Shown here piece by piece: positions 1 to 6,495 of a stretch of DNA of 8,259 bases. Position 1 is the stretch's first letter, and each line of letters begins with the position of its first letter. Made by a program: the position numbers and the translations under genes. Origin of the DNA: Oscillospiraceae bacterium (lineage in GTDB: Bacteria; Bacillota; Clostridia; Oscillospirales; Oscillospiraceae); NCBI GenBank assembly GCA_031255955.1, contig JAIRRO010000046.1:1-8259 (forward strand), written 5' to 3'. The notes under the pieces were generated by a model. The model ran no database searches and was not told the origin of the DNA. It was given only the letters and a program-made list of their open reading frames with translations.

Positions 1-1
1 A

Positions 2-208
2 ATCGGCTGGCTGCAAGGTCCTGAGTCAGACATTTACGGTCAGGATACGTTCGTATGGACTAAAGGTATCGCAAAAGCAGGCTTAGGAGCCGACATTAAG
101 ACTGACGCTGACGGCGCGACATGGTTCTTTGAGCGTTATGCAGACGGACGCTTTGGGACTGACGCAGACGGCAACGTAATACTCGATTACGGATATTTTG
201 TGGAGTAA
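2..208 (+). CDS. 3' end of an unrecognised protein with TDADG repeats (partial)
   Basis: This is an open frame from the window edge to a TAA stop at 206-208, giving the last 68 residues of a protein whose start lies outside. I do not recognise the family. The tail is rich in Asp, Gly and aromatic residues. It contains the pentapeptide TDADG twice, 19 residues apart, encoded by two 16-base stretches (100-115 and 157-172) that differ at one base; a related YADGRFG lies between them. Acidic, aromatic repeat tails of this sort occur in secreted or surface proteins, but that is only a guess here. GC is 50 per cent by count (104 of 208), clearly below the genes downstream, and codons such as ACT, GGT and CCT are used more freely. 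It ends four bases before a small hairpin and is separated by a promoter from the next gene, so it is a different transcription unit. Confidence 0.6.
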   Translation: MGWLQGPESDIYGQDTFVWTKGIAKAGLGADIKTDADGATWFFERYADGRFGTDADGNVILDYGYFVE

Positions 209-211
209 TCA

Positions 212-227
212 GCGGCGGCAGCGCCGC
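212..227. other. small GC-rich hairpin after the first gene
   Basis: GCGGCG (212-217) and CGCCGC (222-227) form a six-base-pair perfect stem with a GCAG loop, starting four bases after the stop codon at 206-208. No T-run follows on either strand, so by itself it is not a canonical intrinsic terminator. It may protect the mRNA 3' end or act together with the larger hairpin at 237-276. Confidence 0.45.
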
Positions 228-236
228 GTACAAAAA

Positions 237-276
237 ATACAGCAGGGGGCGCGATTTTTTGCGTCCCCTGCTGTAT
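237..276 (-). terminator. 16-bp hairpin with U-tract on the minus strand (probable terminator)
   Basis: Bases 237-252 pair with 261-276 over 16 base pairs, 15 Watson-Crick plus one G-U at 249/264, around an eight-base loop (GATTTTTT). Read on the minus strand, the stem runs straight into a run of T (complement of A232-A237), the classic intrinsic terminator layout. Read on the + strand, the A-run precedes the stem and no T-run follows, so + strand termination of the upstream gene would rely on the stem alone. No minus-strand gene is visible that would need this terminator. It lies upstream of the promoter at 299-327, so it is not part of the leader of the glycyl radical enzyme mRNA. Confidence 0.6.
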
Positions 277-298
277 CATAAAATCAAAAAACTCGTTC

Positions 299-327
299 TT
301 GAAATTCACTGCCGCGGGTTGTATAAT
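299..327 (+). promoter_or_regulatory. sigma-70/sigma-A-type promoter for the glycyl radical enzyme gene
   Basis: TTGAAA (299-304) and a perfect TATAAT (322-327) are separated by exactly 17 bases, predicting a transcription start near 334-336 and a short leader of about 22 bases before the ATG at 358. The -10 element sits in a small palindrome, GTATA-A-TATAC (321-331), which could be a repressor half-site pair or chance. No riboswitch-sized leader exists. Confidence 0.8.
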
Positions 328-341
328 ATACGAAATACGCA

Positions 342-350
342 AAGGGAGGG
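342..350 (+). promoter_or_regulatory. ribosome binding site deciding the start of the glycyl radical enzyme
   Basis: AAGGGAGGG ends seven bases before the ATG at 358. This fixes the start there. An in-frame TTG at 259 would lie within the hairpin and upstream of the promoter, so translation from it is not credible. Confidence 0.8.
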
Positions 351-357
351 TAAATCA

Positions 358-2802
358 ATGTCTTGGATACTAAAGCCCATTACGCCGCGAGTGGCGGAGG
401 AACGCAGACTTTACAGGGATACGCTGCCGGAGATTTGCATCTCGCGGTATAAAATCGTCACGGAGTTCTATATGAACCACCCCGAGCTGGGCGGCATACT
501 GCGCCGCGCGAAGGCGATGAAGGCGGTGTTTGAAAACATCCCGATACGCATAGGTGACGGCGAGGTTATCGTCGGCGCGCAGTCCGCGAAATACAGGGCG
601 GGCGCGCTGTATCCCGAAAACTGCGTGTCTTTTATCCGGGATGAGGTTGTCTCCGGCACGATACAAACGCGTGAAATTGACCCGTATATCATCGCTGACG
701 AGGATAGGGCGTACATCGACAAAACCATCGATTATTGGCTGCACGGGGAAAGCACCTTCGCCAAAACACAGGCGTATTACGTGGATCAATACGCCGCGCA
801 CGACCCCAACGGCGTCACGATGATAGGAAGAATGACCATCAGCGACACGCCGGTCGGGCACTTTGTGACAGGCTATGACAAGGCGATTCGCGTCGGATTT
901 AAGGCGATACGCGAGGAGGCGGAGCGCCGTCAAGAAGAAATTCTTGCGCAGACCATGCCGGGCGACACCGTGAATCAATACAACTTTTATCGCGCGGTGG
1001 CAATCGTGTGCGATGGAATGATCACGCTGACAAAGCGCTATGCCGCGCTGGCGGAGCGGATGCTTGAAGTAGAGCGCGACCCCGGACGCAAAATGGAGCT
1101 TGAGCTGATGGCGCGCACGCTGAACAGGATAATGGAATACCCCGCAACCAATTTCATAGAGGCGCTGCAATGCCTGTATATGTATCAAACGTGTTTATGC
1201 CTTGAGGGGAATATGCACGGCATATCCATTGGGCGTGTCGACCAATACCTCGGCGACTTTTTAGAGCGCGACCTTGCCGACGGAGCAATTACAGAGGAAT
1301 ACGCGCAGGAGCTGCTTGACCTGTTTTATCTGAAGGTGGCGGAGATGAACAAGCCGTGGAGCCTCGGCGCCACGCAATCCGCGCCGGGATACACCTCCGG
1401 GCAGATGATGTGCATGGGCGGCGTGGATAAGGACGGAAACGACGCCTCAAACAGAGTGACATATATGATGCTTCAGGCGATGGGGCGGCTTGTCCTGCAC
1501 GACCCGCCGCAATCGCTGCGCGTTCATAAAAACACCCCGCCGGAGCTGTGGGAGGCGGCAATCGAAACCTCTAAAATCTGCGGCGGCGTTCCGACGTTTG
1601 AGAACGACGACATCATTGTCCCCGCGCTTATGAAGCGCGGCTTAACGCTTGAGGACGCGCGCAATTACTCACCGATAGGCTGCGTGGAGCCGGGCGGAAA
1701 CGGCAACGATTGGCCGGCGTGCGGCGGCACGGGCAGCATGTCATACATCAATCTGCCAAACGCCGTGTGGCTGGCAATCAACGACGGGCGTCTGCCCGCG
1801 CCGTTCAATATGGCGCCGCCCGCGCCGGAGGGCGCCGAAGCGCCGCGTCCCGGTCTGCCGACAGGGCATTTATATGAAATGCAATCCTTTGACGAGGTGC
1901 TGGACGCGTACAAAAAGCAGGTGGATTATTTCGTACGCTGGCACGTGATGGTCAATAACGCCGCGGAATACGTTACGCGGGAGCTGCTGCCGCTGCCCGT
2001 GGTGTCCGCGACGATGGGCGGCTGCATGGAATCCGGCACGGATGTTATGTATGGCGGCGCGAAATATAACGGCAGCGGAATTCCGGGAATCGGCATCGGC
2101 AACGTGGCGGACTCGCTGTTTATGATTAAGCATTTATGCTTTGATACAAAAAAATGCACGACGCGCGAGCTGTACGACGCTTTGGTTAACAATTGGAAGG
2201 GCTATGAGGAGCTGCAGTTGTACATCAAAAATTCCTGCCCGCACTACGGCAACGCCATCGGCGAGGTGGATGACCTTGCCGCGTGGGCGTCGGCGACCTT
2301 CGCGGAGACGGTGACGTCATGCACAGGACCGCGCGGACGCTATACGGCGGCGATGTTCCCCGTCACGGCAAACGTAATGTTCGGCTCGATGACGGCTGCC
2401 ACGCCTGACGGGCGCGACGCGGGCGTTCCGCTGGCGGACGGCATTTCGCCCGTACAGCAGATGGATAAAAACGGACCCACGGCTGTGATACGCTCTGTGT
2501 CGGCTATCGACCAATCGGTGTTTGCCAACGGCACGTTGTTGAATATGAAGCTCAGTCCCTCCTGCTTAAGGGGCGAGGACGGCGTCCGCAAGCTGGCGCA
2601 GCTCATAGCGACGTATTTTAACCTCGGCGGTATGGAGGTGCAAATCAATGTCATCTCGGCGGACACGCTGAAGAACGCGCAGCGCAATCCGCAGGAATAC
2701 AAAGATCTTGTCGTGCGCGTCGCGGGCTTCTCGGCATACTTCGTAGAGTTGCATATCACGGGGCAAAACGACCTGATCAGCAGGACGGAGCTTGAAATAT
2801 AG
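358..2802 (+). CDS. glycyl radical enzyme, PFL-like dehydratase/lyase/decarboxylase family, substrate unassigned
   Basis: An 814-residue, probably cytoplasmic enzyme that uses a backbone glycyl radical to make a cysteine thiyl radical, which then attacks its substrate. The N-terminal three quarters is the PFL-like barrel, with signatures GGAKYN (566-571) and ATPDGRDAGVPLADG (681-695). The catalytic motif is GCVEP with Cys442 and Glu444; true pyruvate formate-lyase has two adjacent Cys and no such Glu, so this belongs with the dehydratase, C-N or C-S lyase and decarboxylase members. The radical motif RVAGFSAYF places the radical on Gly790, 24 residues before the end. After GCVEP the sequence reads GGNGNDWPACGG, unlike the GK-EGW-type stretch I remember from choline lyase and glycerol dehydratase, so I assign no substrate. 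No radical-SAM activating enzyme is adjacent. The gene has its own promoter and no clear terminator before the rnf promoter. Length is normal for the family. Family call is very sure; function is open. Confidence 0.95.
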   Translation: MSWILKPITPRVAEERRLYRDTLPEICISRYKIVTEFYMNHPELGGILRRAKAMKAVFENIPIRIGDGEVIVGAQSAKYRAGALYPENCVSFIRDEVVSGTIQTREIDPYIIADEDRAYIDKTIDYWLHGESTFAKTQAYYVDQYAAHDPNGVTMIGRMTISDTPVGHFVTGYDKAIRVGFKAIREEAERRQEEILAQTMPGDTVNQYNFYRAVAIVCDGMITLTKRYAALAERMLEVERDPGRKMELELMARTLNRIMEYPATNFIEALQCLYMYQTCLCLEGNMHGISIGRVDQYLGDFLERDLADGAITEEYAQELLDLFYLKVAEMNKPWSLGATQSAPGYTSGQMMCMGGVDKDGNDASNRVTYMMLQAMGRLVLHDPPQSLRVHKNTPPELWEAAIETSKICGGVPTFENDDIIVPALMKRGLTLEDARNYSPIGCVEPGGNGNDWPACGGTGSMSYINLPNAVWLAINDGRLPAPFNMAPPAPEGAEAPRPGLPTGHLYEMQSFDEVLDAYKKQVDYFVRWHVMVNNAAEYVTRELLPLPVVSATMGGCMESGTDVMYGGAKYNGSGIPGIGIGNVADSLFMIKHLCFDTKKCTTRELYDALVNNWKGYEELQLYIKNSCPHYGNAIGEVDDLAAWASATFAETVTSCTGPRGRYTAAMFPVTANVMFGSMTAATPDGRDAGVPLADGISPVQQMDKNGPTAVIRSVSAIDQSVFANGTLLNMKLSPSCLRGEDGVRKLAQLIATYFNLGGMEVQINVISADTLKNAQRNPQEYKDLVVRVAGFSAYFVELHITGQNDLISRTELEI

Positions 2803-2833
2803 CCGATATGGCGATCGAATACTTAAAATAAAT

Positions 2834-2862
2834 TTGCAATAGCACGTTTGTTTTGGTATAGT
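2834..2862 (+). promoter_or_regulatory. sigma-70/sigma-A-type promoter for the rnf operon
   Basis: TTGCAA (2834-2839) and TATAGT (2857-2862) are spaced by 17 bases within an AT-rich patch of the 104-base gap between the glycyl radical enzyme gene and rnfC. Each hexamer has one mismatch to consensus. The predicted start is near 2869-2871, giving a leader of roughly 36-38 bases. I see no terminator hairpin between 2803 and 2833, so some read-through from upstream is possible. Confidence 0.65.
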
Positions 2863-2892
2863 TGTTTCCGCGAATTTTCAAAGACCGGGCTT

Positions 2893-2898
2893 AGGAGG
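2893..2898 (+). promoter_or_regulatory. ribosome binding site of rnfC
   Basis: A perfect AGGAGG ends eight bases before the ATG at 2907, the strongest Shine-Dalgarno in the operon and consistent with this being its first gene. Confidence 0.85.
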
Positions 2899-2906
2899 CG
2901 CGATAT

Positions 2907-4250
2907 ATGAGGAAGCTGCCGGGCGTACATGTTCCGCACCGGAAAAACACGGCGACGCAGCCCGCACAGAGACTGCCGATACCGCCGGAGGTGCGAATAC
3001 CGATGGCGATGCATATCGGGGCGCCGGCAAAGGTGACTGTTTCGGCGGGCGATGAGGTTAAAGTTGGACAGCTGATAGGAGAGGCGGCGGGCTTTGTGTC
3101 CTCGCCCGTGCATTCATCGGTGTCCGGCAAGGTAAAGGCGATAGAGGAGCAGGACGCCGCGACGGGGGATAAGGGTACATTCGTCGTTATCGAAACGGAC
3201 GGACTGCAAACCCCCGCGGACGGAATTACGCCGCCCACAGTCACAAGTATGGAGGATTTCATCGCCGCGGCGCGGGATTCCGGCATTGTCGGACTTGGCG
3301 GGGCGGGCTTCCCGACGGCGGTGAAGCTCACGGTTAAGGATGTCTCGGCGGTTGAGTATATCATCATAAACGGCGCGGAATGTGAGCCGTACATCACCTC
3401 TGACACGCGCACAATGATTGACGACGCGGAGGCGCTGTGGGAGGGCGTTCGGCTGATTCACCGCTTCTTTGACGCGCGCGCCATCTATGTCGCCGTTGAG
3501 GATAACAAGCCGGAGGCGATCAAGCGCCTTGGGGCTATAGCGGAGCGCGAGCCCATCGCGCAGCTTCGTCCGCTGCCATCCGTATATCCTCAGGGCGGGG
3601 AAAAGGTGCTGATTTATAACCTGACGGGGCGCATAGTGCCGGAGGGCAAGCTGCCGCTGGACGTTGGCTGCATCGTCATAAACTGCACGACACTGGCTGC
3701 GCTTGCGAAATATATAGCCACGGGTATGCCGCTGGTTGAAAAGCGCGTCACGGTGGACGGCTCGGCGGTGAAAAATCCTATGAATCTCATCGCGCCGATA
3801 GGCACGCCCATATCCGCCCTGCTGGAGCATTGCAGCGTCCCGACCGAGCCGGGCAAGGACGGCGTCGGCAAAATATTGCTCGGCGGTCCTATGATGGGCG
3901 TCGCCGTTCCGGACGCCTCCGCGCCGATTAAAAAAAGTACGAACGCCGTCACGGTGCTAAACGAGCGCGACGCGCGTGTGCCGGAGCCGTCGGCGTGCAT
4001 ACGCTGCGGCAACTGCGTCACACACTGTCCCTTGGGGCTTATGACGGTTGATATTCAAAGCACGTATCTGGCGGGGAAGATAGAATTTATCGGTGTGTAC
4101 AGACCGAATTTATGTATGGAATGCGGCTGCTGTACGTTTTCGTGTCCCGCGCGGCGTCCGCTGACGCAGTATATGAAGCTGGCGAAGGCTGCCCTGCGCG
4201 ATTATGAAGCGGCGCAGAAGGCGCAAAAAGAAAAAGGGGGAGCGGCATGA
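2907..4250 (+). CDS. rnfC: Rnf complex subunit RnfC (NADH/FMN and Fe-S subunit)
   Basis: A 447-residue cytoplasm-facing subunit of the Rnf ferredoxin:NAD+ oxidoreductase, thought to be where NAD+ is reduced (or NADH oxidised). An N-terminal barrel-sandwich domain (about 1-100) includes HIGAPAKVTVSAGDEVKVGQ. A Rossmann-like flavin/NADH-binding region follows, with the glycine-rich GIVGLGGAGFP at 126-136 and the typical INGAECEPY. Then come the PQGGEK segment and SLBB-like region, and a C-terminal ferredoxin part with two [4Fe-4S] motifs: Cys364-367-370-374 (CIRCGNCVTHCP) and Cys403-406-409-413 (CMECGCCTFSCP, with an extra Cys408). There are no membrane segments. Length matches clostridial RnfC. 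It is first in the operon, has its own promoter and a perfect AGGAGG, and its TGA overlaps the rnfD ATG by four bases, implying translational coupling. Nothing is missing. Confidence 0.96.
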   Translation: MRKLPGVHVPHRKNTATQPAQRLPIPPEVRIPMAMHIGAPAKVTVSAGDEVKVGQLIGEAAGFVSSPVHSSVSGKVKAIEEQDAATGDKGTFVVIETDGLQTPADGITPPTVTSMEDFIAAARDSGIVGLGGAGFPTAVKLTVKDVSAVEYIIINGAECEPYITSDTRTMIDDAEALWEGVRLIHRFFDARAIYVAVEDNKPEAIKRLGAIAEREPIAQLRPLPSVYPQGGEKVLIYNLTGRIVPEGKLPLDVGCIVINCTTLAALAKYIATGMPLVEKRVTVDGSAVKNPMNLIAPIGTPISALLEHCSVPTEPGKDGVGKILLGGPMMGVAVPDASAPIKKSTNAVTVLNERDARVPEPSACIRCGNCVTHCPLGLMTVDIQSTYLAGKIEFIGVYRPNLCMECGCCTFSCPARRPLTQYMKLAKAALRDYEAAQKAQKEKGGAA

Positions 4251-5248
4251 GCAATCCGGAAGCGGGTAATCTGTCGGCGGGACGCTTGGTGGTTTCGCCG
4301 TCGCCGCATATTCACAGCGGCAGATCGACCACGGAGATAATGCGCGATGTGCTGATTGCGCTTGCCCCGGCGGCAGTGGCGAGCGTCATTGTTTTCGGCT
4401 GGCGCGCGGCGCTGGTTATCGCCGTGTGCATCGTCTCCGCCGTGTTTTTTGAATGGGGGTTTCAAAAACTGACGAAGCGTCGCGGTACGATTGGCGATTT
4501 ATCCGCCGCGGTGACGGGCGTGATTCTGGCGTTTAATCTTCCGGCGTCCATTCCGCTGTGGCAGGCGGCGCTGGGCTCCGCCATTGCCATCATTCTTGTA
4601 AAGCAGCTTTTCGGCGGGATAGGTAAAAACTTCGCGAACCCCGCGATTACAGCGAGAATAGCGCTGTTTCTGGCGTTTTCGCGGACGATGACGAGCTTTT
4701 CGATGGGGGCGGCGACAAGCGCCTCTCCGGCAGCCGACGCCATAACGGGCGCAACGCCCCTGGCGCTGGCGAAAATAGCGGCGCAGGGCGGTGAGCAAGC
4801 GGCGTCCGCGCTCGCGCATATGCCGTCAAAGCTGACGCTTTTCCTCGGGAATCACGCGGGGTGTCTGGGTGAGGTATCGGCGCTGGCGCTTGTTATCGGC
4901 TTCGCGTTTCTTCTGCTTCGGCGCGTGATTTCGTGGGAAACACCCGTTGTGTATGTCGCCGTTGTGTTCGGGCTGTCAGCCGCCTTCGGGCGGGACCCCG
5001 TGGACGCCGTGCTGTCCGGAGGACTGCTGCTCGGCGCTGTTTTTATGGCGACGGACTATGTCACCTCGCCGATGTCATTTAAGGGGCGCGTGGTGTTTGC
5101 CATCGGAGCGGGGTTTTTCACCACGGTGATACGCGTGTTCGGCAGCTATCCCGAGGGCGTTTCGTTCTCAATACTGCTGATGAATATTCTAACGCCGTAT
5201 ATCGATAAATTCACGATAAAAAAACCACTGGGGGGAGGCGCGGCATGA
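4247..5248 (+). CDS. rnfD: Rnf complex subunit RnfD (membrane flavoprotein)
   Basis: A 333-residue integral membrane subunit related to NqrB, with many hydrophobic segments after a polar N-terminus of about 30 residues (SPSPHIHSGRSTTEIMRD is characteristic). It carries the flavin-transfer motif D164-A-I-T-G-A-T170, matching the ApbE target pattern Dxx(S/T)GAT, so FMN should be attached through a phosphoester to Thr170. It relays electrons across the membrane within Rnf. The ATG at 4247 overlaps the rnfC stop (ATGA) and is preceded by a purine-rich AAAAAGGGGGAG ribosome binding site inside rnfC. Its own TGA overlaps the rnfG ATG in the same way. No ApbE flavin transferase gene is in the window, so it must be elsewhere. 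Length is typical. Confidence 0.96.
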   Translation: MSNPEAGNLSAGRLVVSPSPHIHSGRSTTEIMRDVLIALAPAAVASVIVFGWRAALVIAVCIVSAVFFEWGFQKLTKRRGTIGDLSAAVTGVILAFNLPASIPLWQAALGSAIAIILVKQLFGGIGKNFANPAITARIALFLAFSRTMTSFSMGAATSASPAADAITGATPLALAKIAAQGGEQAASALAHMPSKLTLFLGNHAGCLGEVSALALVIGFAFLLLRRVISWETPVVYVAVVFGLSAAFGRDPVDAVLSGGLLLGAVFMATDYVTSPMSFKGRVVFAIGAGFFTTVIRVFGSYPEGVSFSILLMNILTPYIDKFTIKKPLGGGAA

Positions 5249-5772
5249 AGAAGGATTTTATTTTGCCCATCGCCGTGCTGGTCTTAATTTGCATCGTCAC
5301 AACGGGCTTGCTTGCCGCAACGAACAGCGTCACGCAGCCTGTAATAGCTCAGGCGGAGCGGGAGCGCGCGGACGCGGAGCGCACGGCAATTTTGCCGGAG
5401 GCTGATGAATTTCAGCAAATCGATGCGAAGCTGCCCGAGGGCGTGACGGAGATATACGCCGCGACGAACGGCGCGGGCTATGTGATAACGTCGGAGGCCT
5501 CCGGCTACGGCGGCGCGGGGAGCATCAGGATTATGGTAGCCGTGTCGGGGGACGGGCGCATTATAGCGTCAAGAACACTTGCCAACGGAGAGACAAAGGG
5601 CTTAGGCTCACGCGTGTCAGAGCCGGGGTATGAGGATCAGTTTGCCGGAATGGACGCCTCGCTGCAGGGCTATAACGCCGTCACCGGAGCTACGATTTCA
5701 TCAAACGCCTACAAAAGCGCCATCTCAAACGCGCTGCTCGCGTTTGAAAGCGTCACCGCCGCCGCGCGATAG
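5245..5772 (+). CDS. rnfG: Rnf complex subunit RnfG (covalent FMN, extracytoplasmic)
   Basis: A 175-residue subunit related to NqrC. One N-terminal membrane helix (about residues 5-25, hydrophobic after MKKDF) anchors an extracytoplasmic FMN-binding domain. The flavinylation motif is N144-A-V-T-G-A-T150, followed by ISSNAY as usual in RnfG; FMN is expected on Thr150. The first residue of the ApbE target pattern, normally Asp, is Asn here, although RnfD keeps the Asp. A GGxGSIRI segment and a TLANGETKGLGS stretch are also typical of the family. The start at 5245 overlaps the rnfD stop (ATGA) and is preceded by GGGGGGAGG within rnfD. A 45-base gap follows before rnfE, the longest in the operon. 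Confidence 0.95.
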   Translation: MKKDFILPIAVLVLICIVTTGLLAATNSVTQPVIAQAERERADAERTAILPEADEFQQIDAKLPEGVTEIYAATNGAGYVITSEASGYGGAGSIRIMVAVSGDGRIIASRTLANGETKGLGSRVSEPGYEDQFAGMDASLQGYNAVTGATISSNAYKSAISNALLAFESVTAAAR

Positions 5773-5817
5773 AAAAGTGGAAATGCAGGCGATAGAAATG
5801 GAGGAACACAAACATCA

Positions 5818-6495
5818 ATGAGTAAGCTGTCGAATTTAACGCGCGGGATTATCCGAGAAAACCCCGTGCTGGTGCTGGTGCTGGGGACGTGCCCGACGCT
5901 GGCGGTGTCCACGCAAGCCTCAAACGCCGTGGGTATGGGACTCGCCGCGACGTTTGTGCTGGTGTGCTCAAACATCGTCATATCGGCGCTGCGGAATATA
6001 ATACCGGACAAGGTGAGAATTCCGTGCTATATCGTGCTTATCGCGGGCTTCGTCACCGTTGTGCAGATGGTGCTTGAGGCGTATGCCTATTCGCTGTTTA
6101 AGGCGCTGGGGATATACCTGCCGCTTATCGTCGTGAACTGCATTATCCTCGGCAGGGCGGAGATGTTCGCGAATAAGAACCGCGTTATCGATTCCGCGCT
6201 CGACGGGCTGGGCATGGGCATTGGCTTCACGCTGACTCTGCTTGTGATGGCATCGATTCGCGAGATTCTGGGCGGCGGAACGTGGTTCGGGATGCCCATT
6301 CCGTGGCTGCGGGACAACGGCATTTCCGTTTTGACCATGGCGCCGGGCGGCTTCATCGTGTTCGGCTGCTTGATTGCGCTGGTGAACAAAATTATGGACA
6401 GAAAGCGCAACCCGAAGGACAAGGGATATTGCGTCGGATGTCCGTCGGCTGACACGTGCAGCAAATTCGGCATGGGGGGCGAAATAAATGGTTAA
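5818..6495 (+). CDS. rnfE: Rnf complex subunit RnfE (membrane subunit)
   Basis: A 225-residue integral membrane protein of the RnfA/RnfE (NqrD/NqrE) family with about six hydrophobic helices. Cys25 (GTCPTLAV) and Cys108 (VNCIILGR) are the conserved membrane cysteines which, together with the pair in RnfA, hold the intramembrane Fe-S centre that carries electrons across the membrane. ENPVLVLVLGTCP near the N-terminus and the NGISVLTMAPGGF-type segment mark it as RnfE rather than RnfA. An oddity is the hydrophilic C-terminal tail after about residue 195, which has three cysteines, Cys205-x2-Cys208-x5-Cys214. The start is ATG 5818; the nearest Shine-Dalgarno, TGGAGGA (5799-5805), is about 12-13 bases away, a little long, and no better in-frame start exists. 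It overlaps rnfA by eight bases. Confidence 0.95.
   Translation: MSKLSNLTRGIIRENPVLVLVLGTCPTLAVSTQASNAVGMGLAATFVLVCSNIVISALRNIIPDKVRIPCYIVLIAGFVTVVQMVLEAYAYSLFKALGIYLPLIVVNCIILGRAEMFANKNRVIDSALDGLGMGIGFTLTLLVMASIREILGGGTWFGMPIPWLRDNGISVLTMAPGGFIVFGCLIALVNKIMDRKRNPKDKGYCVGCPSADTCSKFGMGGEING

Noticed and set aside
237..276. Attenuator or riboswitch expression platform controlling the glycyl radical enzyme.
   Set aside because: The promoter (299-327) lies downstream of the hairpin, so the hairpin is not in the leader RNA.
259..357. Extension of the glycyl radical enzyme to an upstream in-frame TTG at 259.
   Set aside because: It lies inside the 237-276 hairpin and upstream of the promoter; ATG 358 has a strong, well-spaced ribosome binding site and gives the family's normal N-terminus.
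370..1188. Long open frame on the minus strand (272 residues) within the glycyl radical enzyme gene.
   Set aside because: It is fully antisense to a convincing gene, has an unbiased His/Arg-rich composition typical of GC-rich shadow frames, and shows no recognisable motif.
358..2802. Calling the glycyl radical enzyme pyruvate formate-lyase (pflB) or choline trimethylamine-lyase (cutC).
   Set aside because: It has a single Cys with Cys-Val-Glu, not the Cys-Cys pair of PflB, and the sequence after GCVEP does not resemble CutC as I know it; no microcompartment genes are nearby.
2803..2833. Terminator after the glycyl radical enzyme gene.
   Set aside because: Only a three-base-pair GCC/GGC pairing was found and no T-run follows.
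3114..3830. Minus-strand open frame (238 residues) opposite rnfC.
   Set aside because: It is antisense to well-conserved RnfC coding sequence, Arg-rich with no domain signature; a shadow of codon bias.
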